Source: Gymnopus androsaceus JB14
Lineage: Eukaryota; Basidiomycota; Agaricomycetes; Agaricales; Omphalotaceae
Assembly: GCA_009733575.1 (NCBI GenBank)
Contig: ML769600.1
Span: 54,991-118,990, forward strand
DNA: 64,000 nt
Reading direction: 5' to 3'
The position numbers and the translations under genes are program-made. Of this stretch, positions 47,530 through 58,016 are shown piece by piece. Within the stretch, counting starts at the first letter, position 1, and each line of letters starts with the position of its first letter. Below the pieces are notes generated by a model. It made no database searches, was not told the origin of the DNA, and worked only from the letters and a program-made list of their open reading frames with translations.

Positions 47530-49220
47530 AAGGAGGTCAAGGGCCGCTGCATTTGTTGTTGGTTTGTCCTCTCTGAGTCATTGGGTCGTGACGAGCAGAG
47601 GTATCCTTCCCTGAACAAGTGGTGGGAGCTACAGAAGGGATAAAATCAGTCATGTCATATAAATCTCGATCACTATCAACAGGATTGTTGTAGTCAAAAG
47701 GGACATCAGCACTGGTGATGCTAAAAATACCATTGTCAAAGATGCTAACGCCTCCTAATGTAAGCACTGCTGGAGAAGAAGAGGGCAAGTGAGGAGGGGC
47801 ATATTTCCCAGAAGAGTTACGGCAAGCTCGTAGAATGGCTGCAACCCCTCCTTTCTGTCCATAGGTGACTCGTGGGAGCTGGAGTTTGTCAGGCATAGTA
47901 ATTACTGTCTTACCACCAAACCTTTGTTAATGAATTCCTTGATATGAATCCATTTGTTGAGGATTGTGGGGTTGTTGTGCCATTCACCACACATCCAACA
48001 TGGTCGAGCAGGAGCGGTTGAAGGCTGTTCCACGGGTGTGTTTGTTGGAGTTGGAGAACGAGGGGATCCTCTGCGATTGAGGTTCGCGAGAGGCCCTGAT
48101 CTCTTGCATCTCTTTTGTTAATGATTCAATGAGGCCGGAGGACTTAGTGTCGTCCTTCTTCAGACTTGGTCTCTTTGGAACAATTGGTCCGTTGATTTTC
48201 TTTGAGTCCTTTGAAAACTTGACGTTGCTGAGACATTTGAGTGTACCTTTGTCCACTGATTCATCAGATTCCCAGTCGTGAGTGTTGAGTTTGGTTTTGA
48301 GTAGATCGTAAGCTGCGTCCATTGTTGGGGGCGAAGCTTGAAGACAATTAGCTGCTGGAAGCACGCACATGAGGTATTTGAGATCCTTGGTGGGGAGACC
48401 CTGAACGAAGTAATAATCCGAATCAGTAGAGGTAATGGTCTTGTTTTTCAACAGAGGACCAGCAACTTTGAGAAAACTGTTATAATACTTCTCTAGCTCC
48501 AATTTCTTCGTGAACCTGGGTTCTTTCAACCCTAGACAGCAGAAAGTCTCGAGATCCTTGAGGCGGACAACAGGAACTTCCTTGGACAATTTGTACATTC
48601 GGAGGTGTCGAGCTTCAGCAGTTACCCAAGTTTTTGCGGGCTTGTCAAGGTCAAATTCCGGGAGGTACTGGATGTTGGAGGCTACCTCATCAGATGAATA
48701 CAGGACAATATAGTTGACAAGCTAATCCTTGTTGGCAATTCCTGCTCGAGTTCTATGTGCGAGGATCTGCTTTAGAAATGCGGAGGGTTGAGTGCCAGTG
48801 AATTTTGAAGCATCCACTATTCCAGGGATGGGCATGGTGAAGACAAGAGCAGTGGTAGAAGCTACTGAGGACATGCTGACTGAGTTGGTTATTCCAGACG
48901 TGTTGGAGTTGGATGGGACAATCTGGACAACCGGAGCTACAATTGGAGGCTGTTGTTGGGGGTGAAGAAGAGCAACTATGCTGAGGAGACAATGGGGTAG
49001 AACAAGCTTGGCGGGATGTGGATCCTCTACCGAAAAGACCGAATCAAGAGGTAGGAGGGTTAGCTGACAAAGAGGCCAGTGTAACCGTGATATTGCTTTC
49101 TGAGTCGGAGGAAGAGTCGTCAGAGTCTTCAGAGCAAGAGTTAATCTCGGCAAAGAGGTTGCCGTCTGGGTGCTGTCTGATAAACATGTTGAAGTCATTG
49201 TTGGTTGGTGGGATCATGGA
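47530..49220 (-). pseudogene. Gypsy gag, degenerate
   Basis: The frames 49198-48722, 48598-47984 and 47896-47537 read like gag: a Ser/Thr/Pro-rich lead, FTGTQPSAFL, a capsid-like helical part (LELEKYYNSFLKVAG, YYFVQGLP) and a degenerate zinc knuckle (CWMCGEWHNN, reached only by a frame change near 48000). An in-frame stop at 48722 and several frame changes break it. Confidence 0.65.
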
Positions 49221-49352
49221 AAAGTCTGTCCAATAGCCCGAAATTTTTGGGGAAGGAGGGGTCGCCTACCAATAAGTTGGTGTAGCAAAGTGTGCAAAGA
49301 GAGTGGGGACAGAAGATGAGGAGAGAAGCTCCGAGCAGCGGAAAACTAAGCC

Positions 49353-49370
49353 CCTCGCGGTGGGCTCCAC
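49353..49370 (-). other. Primer-binding site of the Gypsy element
   Basis: On the minus strand, one base after the 5' LTR (…TTCTGCA-G), the sequence TGGAGCCCACCGCGAGG would pair with a tRNA 3' end terminating in CCA. The tRNA identity is not assigned. Confidence 0.55.
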
Positions 49371-50175
49371 TGCAGAAGAATGAGTTGTTCTAGCGAGAGA
49401 ACAGAGGCACCTAGTTGTGCATGGAGTGATCCGGTCTACCTGAGGGTCGAGGAAGTGCTAGCATCTGCAGAGGGCTAACACCACCGGAGAAGCAGAGAGA
49501 GTCAAGGGAACTGGGGGTCTGGTGTACCTACCATAGAGATTGACATCAACAAAGCTTTCTGGTCAAAAGTTTGAGATAAAGTCGGTCCCGCGTAGATACT
49601 GGAATAAGAAGTGAGAGTTTTCGTTTGAGAGAACAGGTTTGAGCAAGAAAAGGACTTTGAGATGATGCTTGCAGGCTACATTGGCCTTTCACTACAATGG
49701 TGGTTGGGTGCAAGAAACAAATGCAATTCACAACTTGGGTCACAGATTATAAGTACTGAAAAACTGGCTGAAACGTGAAATAAAAAGGAAGCAGGAAGGA
49801 AGAGTGCTATCAAACCCAATTTGGATAAATTCGGAATCAACACTGGGCTACCGATTAGCGCAATCCCCCAGGGTACAATGTGAAGGCCCTCAAGCTTCAG
49901 CAACGCTTGCTCAAGGCGAAGGTACCCTGGTGTCAGACTGGGTGCTTCATCCTCCTCTCTCCTCCTCGAGTCTTCAGCGTAGGTACAAGATATTGGTAAG
50001 TTTTGTTCGTAGTCGGGGCCATCGAGTCCAGAAAGAAGCACGTCAGGAGACGTTGACAGAGAAGAGTTTTGGCGGTTGTCATAGTAAGGGAGAGAAGTTG
50101 GCTGTAGGAAGGTGCCCAAGGGAAAAAGGGTCACGTTGTCCGGATTCCGCAGGTTGCATATGTGTCACTTCCACA
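49371..50175 (-). repeat. 5' LTR of the Gypsy element (805 bp)
   Basis: Partner of 37896-38615, with the complete central part. It is the 5' LTR because the coding region and primer-binding site lie on the minus strand downstream of it. Confidence 0.85.
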
Positions 50176-50347
50176 GTGGCTGCAAGGTGGGCACATCGAC
50201 ATTGATGTTGCTGTTGAACTTGAAGTGTTACATGGCCATGGCATCATCTATTTTCTTAGACTTGCATGGCCAGTTTTGTTCGGTTGCCACCTAGTTCAAA
50301 TAAATTTGAAATGCGCTGCAAGCAGCTGAGGTGACTACCGGAGGACT

Positions 50348-51505
50348 GGGACGCAACCCAAATCACTAACCAAGTCACATTTTTGTGACTTTGACTTAGT
50401 AAAATCATGAAGAACGAAAACACAATCTTCATTGCAAAACTCGAGCATCCCCAAACCAGCACATAAAAACTATACATGCAGGCTTTTAGTATTAGCATGA
50501 GTTTGAAAATCAATATTTGAACAAGGAATACATCAAAATACCTGTATAACATGAAAAATTGGTTTCAAAATGAGCTAAAACATTGAATTGGGAATTGCGG
50601 CGGCACAACTCCAGTGATAGTGCTCATATGTTGCATACTGGATACTGACACTGCAGCCAGGCCATGAAATATCATGCAAAATACTCTAAGATAAACGTAA
50701 TGATAAACCATTAGAAAACCAATATGAATTTCTCATGAAAAAATGATGATTTCTTGTGTGATAACTACTACAAAATTAACAAAGAATTTTTTTGACAATG
50801 GCGCATGAAAATCTATATTTTGTGCCTGAAAAATAAAACAGCTGCTCAGTGCCCGGTGAGACCTGCAGAGCTGGTGAGCAGCTGTTTTATTTTTCAGGTG
50901 CAAAACATAAAGATTTTTGTGTGCCATTGTCAAAAAAATTCTTTGTTAATTTCTTAGTAGTTATCACGCAAGAAATCATCATTTTTTCATGAGAAATTTA
51001 TATTGATTTTCTAATGGTTTATCATTATGTTTATCTTAGAGTATTTCATGCGATATTTTATGGCCTGGCTGCAGTGTGAGAGTGTAATGCATTAGAAAAT
51101 GCAACTGTACAGCCATTTCAGGACCAGTTTGCTGCAAACCTACCGTATTTTCTATTAAAGCATTACAGATTGGGCCAAGGAACACCATTAGCAGTGAATA
51201 TTGAGCTTGTAGGAATAATATGAGCATTCTTTGCAAATTTTAAAAGCTGAAGATCCTTGCAAAAACACCAAGAACCTTGCTTGCACATAAAATATCTTGT
51301 AACTCCACAATAAACTGGGTTGCATTGGCAATGGAAATGGTTTGAGGGCATCCAGAGAGCACTTTCAGACACATTGTTGATGGCAAAATGGATGGACATC
51401 ACATTATAGGCTGTTGGGAGAGAGCAGGTGAGAGTCAAAAAGCAAGATTTTGCTAAGTCACAGTCACAAATTTGTGACTTGGTTAGTGACATGGATTGCG
51501 TTCCG
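50348..51505. mobile_element. Non-autonomous inverted-repeat element about 1.16 kb
   Basis: Left end GGGACGCAACCCAAATCACT and right end (reverse complement) CGGAACGCAATCCATGTCAC continue into a shared block ACTAACCAAGTCACA-TTTGTGAC. No ORF. The foldback element at 50649-51076 is nested within it. Confidence 0.6.
50649..51076. mobile_element. 428-bp foldback MITE
   Basis: Arms of about 200 bp start CACTGCAGCCAGGCCAT and end with the reverse complement, with a loop of about 30 bp near 50855-50880. They match along almost their whole length. TGA flanks both ends (50646-50648, 51077-51079), a possible 3-bp TSD. Confidence 0.8.
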
Positions 51506-51521
51506 CACTGGATGCTGCTAT

Positions 51522-52196
51522 CCTTAAGCAAAATATCCCAATAACTGTTGTGAGCCGTTTTGCAAAAGATCACGATGAAGATAAGCACAAGGTAATTTTT
51601 GGGCACAACCCATTTGCCAAATATTCTCTAAAGCTTCAAATTAGGCATTCTTTGCAAAATATTTGGTAAATATTCAAAAAAAATAGGAAAATATTGGAAA
51701 ATATTTGGCAAATATCAGTATTAGGGTTAACTAGGGTTACCTGAAAAAGCAATGTTTTGAGAACTGATCAAAACATTGCCAAACCTTGGGTTCACATAGG
51801 TTAGGGGTTGGGGTTAGGGTAAGGGGTTAAGGATAAAAATTGGGGGTGTGGGGGCTTGCCCCCACTATTACTAGGTTAGGAGTGGGATTAGGGTTAGGGT
51901 TAGGGTCAGGGTTGGGTAGAGAAACATCAGATGGAATTAAAGGGGGGTGTCAGTTTTTTTCCACAATGCCTTGTTCTTGAGATATAGAATTGCCAAATTT
52001 AGCAGGGCTACAGTGGCTGTAAAAATTGATCAAACCTTACATAAAGTATCAGAAAGGCTAAAAAATGGCTTACCTAATAGGATCAGCATCATAAATTTGC
52101 ACAGCCACCCCTCAATGGCCGGCAAACACTGATTTATTTTCATCGGGATATTTTGCAAAACGGCTCACAACAGTTATCGGGATATTTTGCTTAAGG
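51522..52196. mobile_element. Foldback element with internal TTAGGG telomere-like repeats (copy 2)
   Basis: Ends CCTTAAGCAAAATATCCC and the reverse complement are followed by AACTGTTGTGAGCCGTTTTG on both sides. The interior has TTAGGGTTAGGG runs (about 51720-51910) and the hairpin GTGGGGGCTTGCCCCCAC (51848-51865). Same family as 38941-39678 but inverted. Confidence 0.75.
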
Positions 52197-53340
52197 CTGG
52201 CAGAATCAGCTGCATTCCAGCTGTTCTCCAAATATGCTCCTGCAAGTCAGCACGGATCAAATCAGAGAACGGATGGTTCATGAGCCTAATATTTTCTTAA
52301 AAAAACAACCAAGTTGAAGAAGCACCCGAAAACCAATGTCTCCGGTTGGTTGATTTTCACCTGAAAAATCACCTGCAAAATTTGACAAAATGGTCGAAAT
52401 TGACATCAACCTAAAAGTCCCCCAAATTAGGTTGAATGTTCCTTTTCACTTGAAAATTGGACACTAATCACCCTGATTGGCACTCACAGGGTGCATTTAA
52501 GACCTTGGCAGCGTTAAAGTTGTGATAATCCAGGGGGGGTCGAGATCATCACTTACTGACATTAGTTGAAACTTGAGTGCTCAAGTGCTCATGTCATGAA
52601 GAAGAAAACTTGAAACACTCCTTTGGCTGCGCTCGGACTGTGTCATCAAGCAGGAAACCTTCCTTTAGATTGTCTCAAGAATCAAACAGACATAAGGAAA
52701 GCGACCTTTGAGTGTAAAAGAGGCATGGTGCAGACAATTATTTTACAACTATTTCTTCAAGCTTATTTGGTTAGTATTTATTAATTGGATATGAGTAATT
52801 GAAAATGATTCAGAGATATCGTTAGCTTTTGCTTTCAGAAAGATTCAGGCCCAGATAGTCCCCCTGAATGCTTAAGTTTTCAAGCAGCTTATGCCCAGAC
52901 TCATAGATTGCTAACAGGAGAGTAATTCACTAGTGATATTGCCATACTGGCAGGTCCAAGTCCTTACTTTACATGGTATGGTTTAGAGTATAATAAGATA
53001 TATTATGATGCTAGACTCCAAGTCATCCTTAATGTGCTTTAAAATGAGTTATCATGATCTGAGCCAATGATCTACAAGGTCAGGCTTGAGACTTCATGCC
53101 CAGGTTTACCCAGCCTAACCTAATTCCAAATCCCAGCACTCTCCATAGTATGAGCACTTGAGGTGATGCTGGACTTCACAAAAGTTACACTTGTGATGTT
53201 AAATCTCAAAAAGGTCACTCTTGGGTGATAGTGAATTGAATAAAAATTGTGCTGAATCAACTAAGTTACATTTGGGTGACTTTGAATTTAGTAAAGGTTA
53301 CCTTTGATGTAGTGAAGATTACTTTCAGGCAACTTTGAAT
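52197..53340. other. Repeat-derived, no gene seen
   Basis: No coding region found. Imperfect tandem motifs (GTTAC-TTTGGGTGACTTTGAATTTAG-like) occur around 53180-53345. Confidence 0.4.
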
Positions 53341-54168
53341 TTAGTAAAAAGGGTCAGCATACATGTTGAATCCATAATTCAGAATGATCGGAGGAGGAAC
53401 GTAGCCAGGGGGATATTGTGAGTTAGGATCAAAAGTATGGGGGAGTCCAGGGTGACCCTGAGCTGAGAGGCCATATGGCATGTAAGCTGGGTGCACAGGC
53501 TGCTGCTGCGCTACTCCAGATGAGTGCTGCAAATTTTGTGCTACTCTGGAATGCATGGTTTGAGCTACAGGGTGACCGGGAACTGCTACCATTGGAGGAC
53601 AGACAACAGATGGTCCAGGAACCAAACACTGGTCAAATTGACTGGCAATCACTGCATCCTCTCTTAAGGCCGCTAACTGAGCGGTAGCATAGGGCTGGTA
53701 TGGTTGGGGATGCAGGATAGGAGCATGGGTTGCTGGAGCCACCACAGAAGGGGGGCGAACTGGTGCCTGAGGGTCCTGGTGGTCATGCGGCTGCTGTAAG
53801 TAATTATACATAGAATTGTAAGGAAAATGAATATATGGAGACGGGGATAGAACAAAACTCATAAGAGACATTGGTTCAGAAGCATTGGAAGAAAAAGACC
53901 AAGAAGAAATTGAATCATCAGGCCTGCTCACAACAGTCTGCGAGTGGATTTGTGCAATTGAAGCACGTGAACGCAATTGTTCAAATACAGTTGGAGGGTG
54001 TAAAGGAGCTGAATTGGAAGGAGGCAAAGGCCGGGAAGTCATTGGTGCATTAACATTGGGAACATAAGATGGATGAGGAGGAGCTGTCACAGTAGATATA
54101 GGTAAAGGAGTAGGCAGAGGGGCAACTACACAATGTTTTGAGATGACAATGAATGTAAAAAATTTCAA
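53341..54168 (-). CDS. Pro/Ser/His-rich hypothetical protein
   Basis: An open 275-codon frame: a short hydrophobic start (MKFFTFIVISKH), then low-complexity Pro-rich sequence (APLPTPLPISTVTAPPHP) and Gln/His/Tyr-rich segments (QQPHDHQDPQAPVRPP, LHPQPYQPYATAQL), ending YGFNMYADPFY. No domain recognised. It lies in transposon-rich DNA and may be a transposon-associated protein or spurious low-complexity frame. Its first codons could be intronic, because VVAPLPTP follows an AG. Confidence 0.4.
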   Translation of the reverse strand: MKFFTFIVISKHCVVAPLPTPLPISTVTAPPHPSYVPNVNAPMTSRPLPPSNSAPLHPPTVFEQLRSRASIAQIHSQTVVSRPDDSISSWSFSSNASEPMSLMSFVLSPSPYIHFPYNSMYNYLQQPHDHQDPQAPVRPPSVVAPATHAPILHPQPYQPYATAQLAALREDAVIASQFDQCLVPGPSVVCPPMVAVPGHPVAQTMHSRVAQNLQHSSGVAQQQPVHPAYMPYGLSAQGHPGLPHTFDPNSQYPPGYVPPPIILNYGFNMYADPFY

Positions 54169-54377
54169 ACAATTGGAACGGCGTTGCAGAAAGAATTAGA
54201 GATCAACTGGGACAAAGACAGAAATGAAGGAAGGGATGGATTATTCTGTATATAAGGCACACAACCAGGACCACTACCCATCTGCAAACCCGGAAAAATT
54301 ATTGATGGCAATATGGCAGATTGTCAAGGAACCGCTGCATGGATCGGAGCAGAGACTGGAGTTTGATATGCTTCAGA

Positions 54378-55865
54378 GGATAATTCTACTCAACAACCCC
54401 ATTGATTGTTGACAACCCCGAATTTTTGACAACCCCGCTTCCCGAAACTTTTATGTTGGGATTGGCAGCGGCCAGCTTCTGCCAGTCCGGCGTGATGTGA
54501 CAGTGCAATAAGTTGGGCGCCATGCGCGCAAGCTCATGCGCCCAGCACTTACAGACTCAATGGTTTAGAACAGACGACTCGCTCTTCTTCTTTTCAGATT
54601 CGTAATCCATTCCGGGGTATCTGACATCTGCTCCTTCGGCGCTGATACATGCTCTTGCTCTCTTCTACTGCACTCGGTTGTGCAGTTGACAGCTGCAAAA
54701 CTTCCAGTATGCTCTACTCGCTCTCCTGGTTCAACAATGGTTGAGCCAACTCAAGTGCTCAAACCCAAGGTGTCAAAAATGTTTTCGAATATCATGCAGT
54801 GGAGGAATGCATGCCTCTGAGATTCTGGCAGAGACGAGAAGTAGAGCAGATGCTAAAATGAGATGTTTCACTGGTAAGTCTGCTGTCTTCATAAACAAAC
54901 CAGAGCTCATTCGTTATTTCCAGTCAACTTTGGGTTCGTATGGAATCTAGTCTCACTTGCGTTCAGTCCTCAGCATCCTGCTGCACATGGTGTACTTTGT
55001 CTCATCTTGGAGCACGAAGAAATCCTGCGTGCAGATCTGGTATGTCCCGAGTAGCCTGTATGCTCGATTAACCTGCTGAATATTTTCTTGTTTAGCATAT
55101 CGGTTTACTCCATTGAGGAACAGAGAAACTCATCAAATATAAAACCTACTTCCAGGCATTGCCTTACTTTGACCATCTCAACTATGTCTCGATGAGAGAG
55201 TTTCGGAACATTTTTCTTATCAACCTTCCCCTCATGAGCATACTTTAGTGACCAACGAACTCTGTAATTCATGCCTTACACACGCTATGGATGTTGGTGC
55301 ACTTACTACTCCTCGTCATGGGTAGCCGTCGTCAGGAAATTACGGGCGGGCCATTGCCATTGCCATCGCAGCAGGCTAGCCTTATACTGAACGTTTATTC
55401 GTCGCGTCTTTTTATGTGTTTTTTGCCCTTTCTGTGTACGCCAATTGTACTCTTTTCCTGACATTGTTATTGCTTCCTTTGCAAGCACCCCATGTAAGAC
55501 AACTAAGGATCGAGGCCGAAGGCCCCGAACGGGACGAAGGAGGCTCACATGCAAATGCATGTTACGAGCGTGCATGTTTGCATTCTGCATATGTTCGACC
55601 CGGCGGTCCTGTGTTAGACTTGCCCACGATAAGTGTCCAATGATCCCGCAATTATAACTCTTAGTATTAGTTAGTAGAATATTCGTGTTGGACATTTTTT
55701 TGGTACGTAGGCAAGCAGAATAAATGTATCATTATTTGTGACACCCCCGGGCTGCCCTTCGGTGGTTCCGCGGAATTCCGGAGGGGTTGCGGGACAAGGC
55801 TTGTCTGAGAATGGGGTTGCGAGTGGGTTGTCAACAATCAAGGGGGTTGTTGAGTAGAATTATCC
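54378..55865. mobile_element. MULE-like element (1,488 bp) with captured host gene fragment
   Basis: Terminal inverted repeats start GGATAATTCTACTCAACAAC and extend about 40 bp. A 9-bp direct duplication TGCTTCAGA flanks the element exactly (54369-54377 and 55866-55874), the hallmark of Mutator-like elements. No transposase is recognised, so it is non-autonomous. It carries a complex I 49-kDa gene fragment (54962-55194), i.e. a Pack-MULE-like structure. Other short frames inside (54741 onwards, and 55306-55695 on the minus strand) are unidentified. Confidence 0.85.
54962..55194 (+). pseudogene. Captured fragment of the complex I 49-kDa (NDUFS2/NUO-49) gene
   Basis: The first block reads PQHPAAHGVL and LILEHEEILRADL. 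After a 56-nt intron (55040-55095, GTATGT...TTTAG) comes HIGLLH, an in-frame TGA where an Arg codon is expected, [20 protein letters not shown] and NYVSM. These are signature segments of the 49-kDa subunit of NADH:ubiquinone oxidoreductase. The retained spliceosomal intron shows a genomic, not cDNA, capture. The stop and the loss of homology on both sides make it non-functional. Confidence 0.85.
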
Positions 55866-56097
55866 TGCTTCAGATCCATCTTGTGTAGATCTATGAACTA
55901 GAGGCAATCTGGAGGGATCGATTCCTGGGTGAGAAAGGTTCATTGTGCATGCAGATCCAGATCTGGCAGCAAAGTTTGATGAGAAACTTGAAGTTTGAGC
56001 TGTACAGTGCTAGTGACCGTTTTTCCGTTCTCCGGAAATGTCTCTAAAAATGACCCTTAATCAAATAAAAGACACTATAACCTGTTGGAGGTCAAAT

Positions 56098-56283
56098 CTA
56101 GATGATGATACCGGAAACAGAAAGAACCTCAGATGTCGAATGTAGAGAATCAACAGCTGTATAAAATACCTAGATGATGATACCGGAAACAGAAAGAACT
56201 AAGATAGTGTAAGTAGAGTCACTAGGTATCAAAGAAAGGAAAAAATGTACCCTCAGATGTCAAATGTAGAGAATCAACAGCTG
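56098..56283 (+). repeat. Interleaved short direct repeats
   Basis: CTAGATGATGATACCGGAAA and its continuation occur at about 56098 and 56170. CCTCAGATGTC-AATGTAGAG and its continuation occur at about 56128 and 56250. They alternate A-B-A-B, suggesting a duplicated segment of about 75-120 bp with later change. Confidence 0.7.
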
Positions 56284-56736
56284 AGGAAAAAGTGTGGGAA
56301 TGCGAAGTTTATAACTACGCAGTCACATGAGAAACGAGACTATACCGAAATAAGGAACGCGACTAAAGGGCGCCAAACTACATGTCCAACAGAGGACAAT
56401 CACTGCAGTCAAATCTACACATAATAAATAACATTAGGAATCAAGGTAGGTATACTGAATAGATATCAAGCCTTCTGCCATGATACAGGATCATTGTGGT
56501 CAGACATATGCTTGAACAAGGTGGTCATAATTCATCAGTATATATTAAGCATGGGTGTAGGTGACACAGTATGGGATCAGACATGGCAGCAAACAATGGT
56601 ATACATTCAGCACAGTCCCAGAGAAACACAGACAAGAACAGTGAGCAAGCAACACAGAAGACATTTGAATCAGTTTGATACAATGACGGCGAGATAAATA
56701 TGCCATAATATGCTTGTTGAGTTAGTGATCAATAGC

Positions 56737-57264
56737 CAGTGTTCTACCATAAGCCCTTAAATAACAATCTCAAAATCTCTAGGGCTTAAGACCATTTAAG
56801 GCCTTATTTAAGGCCTTAATTAAGCCTTAGGTTGATCTTTTAATTATTTTTTAAACTGTCCATGTCAGGCCAGTACCACAGGCAAATAATAAAATTTTGT
56901 GTTATACAAAATACTTCTACATTATAATTTATAATTTATTCTTCATCATTGCCAATCTGGTTAGTGCCATTGTCAGCTATAGTACCTTTAACAGTCACCA
57001 GTGCAATACCAGTGTCTCCATAAGCTCTGCACTTCATCAACTAAGTATCCTTCTGGATTATTAATTTATTATGGAGATATCAAGTAAAAGGTAGAAAAAT
57101 GAGACTTTATTGAATATTCCTACATATTTCACTTTCGGCTTGGGGCACAGCCACTTAAGCCTTTGTTAAGGCCTTAAGGAATCTGAGGAAAATCCTGAAG
57201 CCTTAACATAAGGCCTTAACTTAAGGCCTATGTACTTAAGGCTTAGGCCTTTGGTAGAACACTG
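56737..57264. mobile_element. hAT-type MITE (528 bp) with 8-bp TSD
   Basis: Terminal inverted repeats CAGTGTTCTACC. Exact 8-bp TSD TCAATAGC at 56729-56736 and 57265-57272. Subterminal regions are packed with AAGGCCTTA palindromes on both sides. The interior is non-coding. Confidence 0.9.
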
Positions 57265-57272
57265 TCAATAGC

Positions 57273-58016
57273 ATAGTAATTATACCGGGAGTCTCTGTCT
57301 ATGACAAACAGCCATAGCATGTGTATTTGGGTACTTTTAATAACATTGACAGCAGTACCGAGCAGCGCACAGCAAACAGGACATTTGATGTTGATGTTGA
57401 ATATGCTGTAATAGACTCGCCAAGTAAATTGATGTTCACTAAGTAAAGTTCATAAGTGTGGGAAAAAATAAGTTAACTTGATTGAATTGAAATAAGTTAA
57501 ATAAGTTAGCAAAATAAGTTACTTTGCTCCCACTCATGGTATTGGATTAGGAGTCCTTTGTGACATGAAAAAAGGTTATATTAAATATATGTGTCAATGG
57601 TTAAGGCTGGGACCCATAACCTATTAAAGCTTAATCCTAGGGAGGAGTAGCAACAAGTAAGTGCACACAGCACTTAGTAGCATGATCACACATATTGGGA
57701 AGGACAGGGTAAAGACCACTTGTATTGTACAGGATATATCCTCAGCTTTATATACAAGTCCTAAGTAACAATGTCATATAGGTATAATAGGTAGGTAGCT
57801 ACTGTGAGACTGTCTATGGCTACTATGTGAAAGCAAGAGTAGATGCTGTGAGTACATATGATGCCATATAAGAGATGTTAGGACAAACAAAATTATACCA
57901 TTACCAAGACTGTGAGAAAGTGTTCCATAGACAGAGTGATACAAAAATATAGCTTGATATCCAACATCCATGTTTCTGACAGGTGGCTGCAAGATTGGCC
58001 ATGGCATTCAAGGTAC
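57273..58016. other. 3' flank of the NB-ARC gene with a repeat remnant
   Basis: No gene. Just past the stop codon at 58017, sequence similar to the next TPR unit continues out of frame to about 57960 (reads LNAMANLAAT in another frame), so the array was once at least one unit longer. Confidence 0.6.

Larger units (their letters stand above)
37896..50175 (-). mobile_element. Degenerate Ty3/Gypsy LTR retrotransposon, about 12.3 kb with nested insertions
   Basis: Direct LTRs (37896-38615 and 49371-50175, each TG...CA on the plus strand) bound gag, protease, RT, RNase H, integrase and an extra ORF, all on the minus strand. The order PR-RT-RH-INT defines Ty3/Gypsy. GTGG flanks both outer ends as a possible TSD. 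A primer-binding site beginning TGG abuts the 5' LTR. Coding regions carry stops and frameshifts, so it cannot move by itself. Nested inside are a telomere-repeat foldback element (38941-39678), a CCTAGG minisatellite (40980-41233) and a hAT MITE (45369-46121). No clear polypurine tract is seen next to the 3' LTR. Confidence 0.85.

Noticed and set aside
55306..55695. 129-codon minus-strand ORF inside the MULE
   Set aside because: No recognisable features, basic low-information composition; could be chance. Kept only as an unidentified frame.
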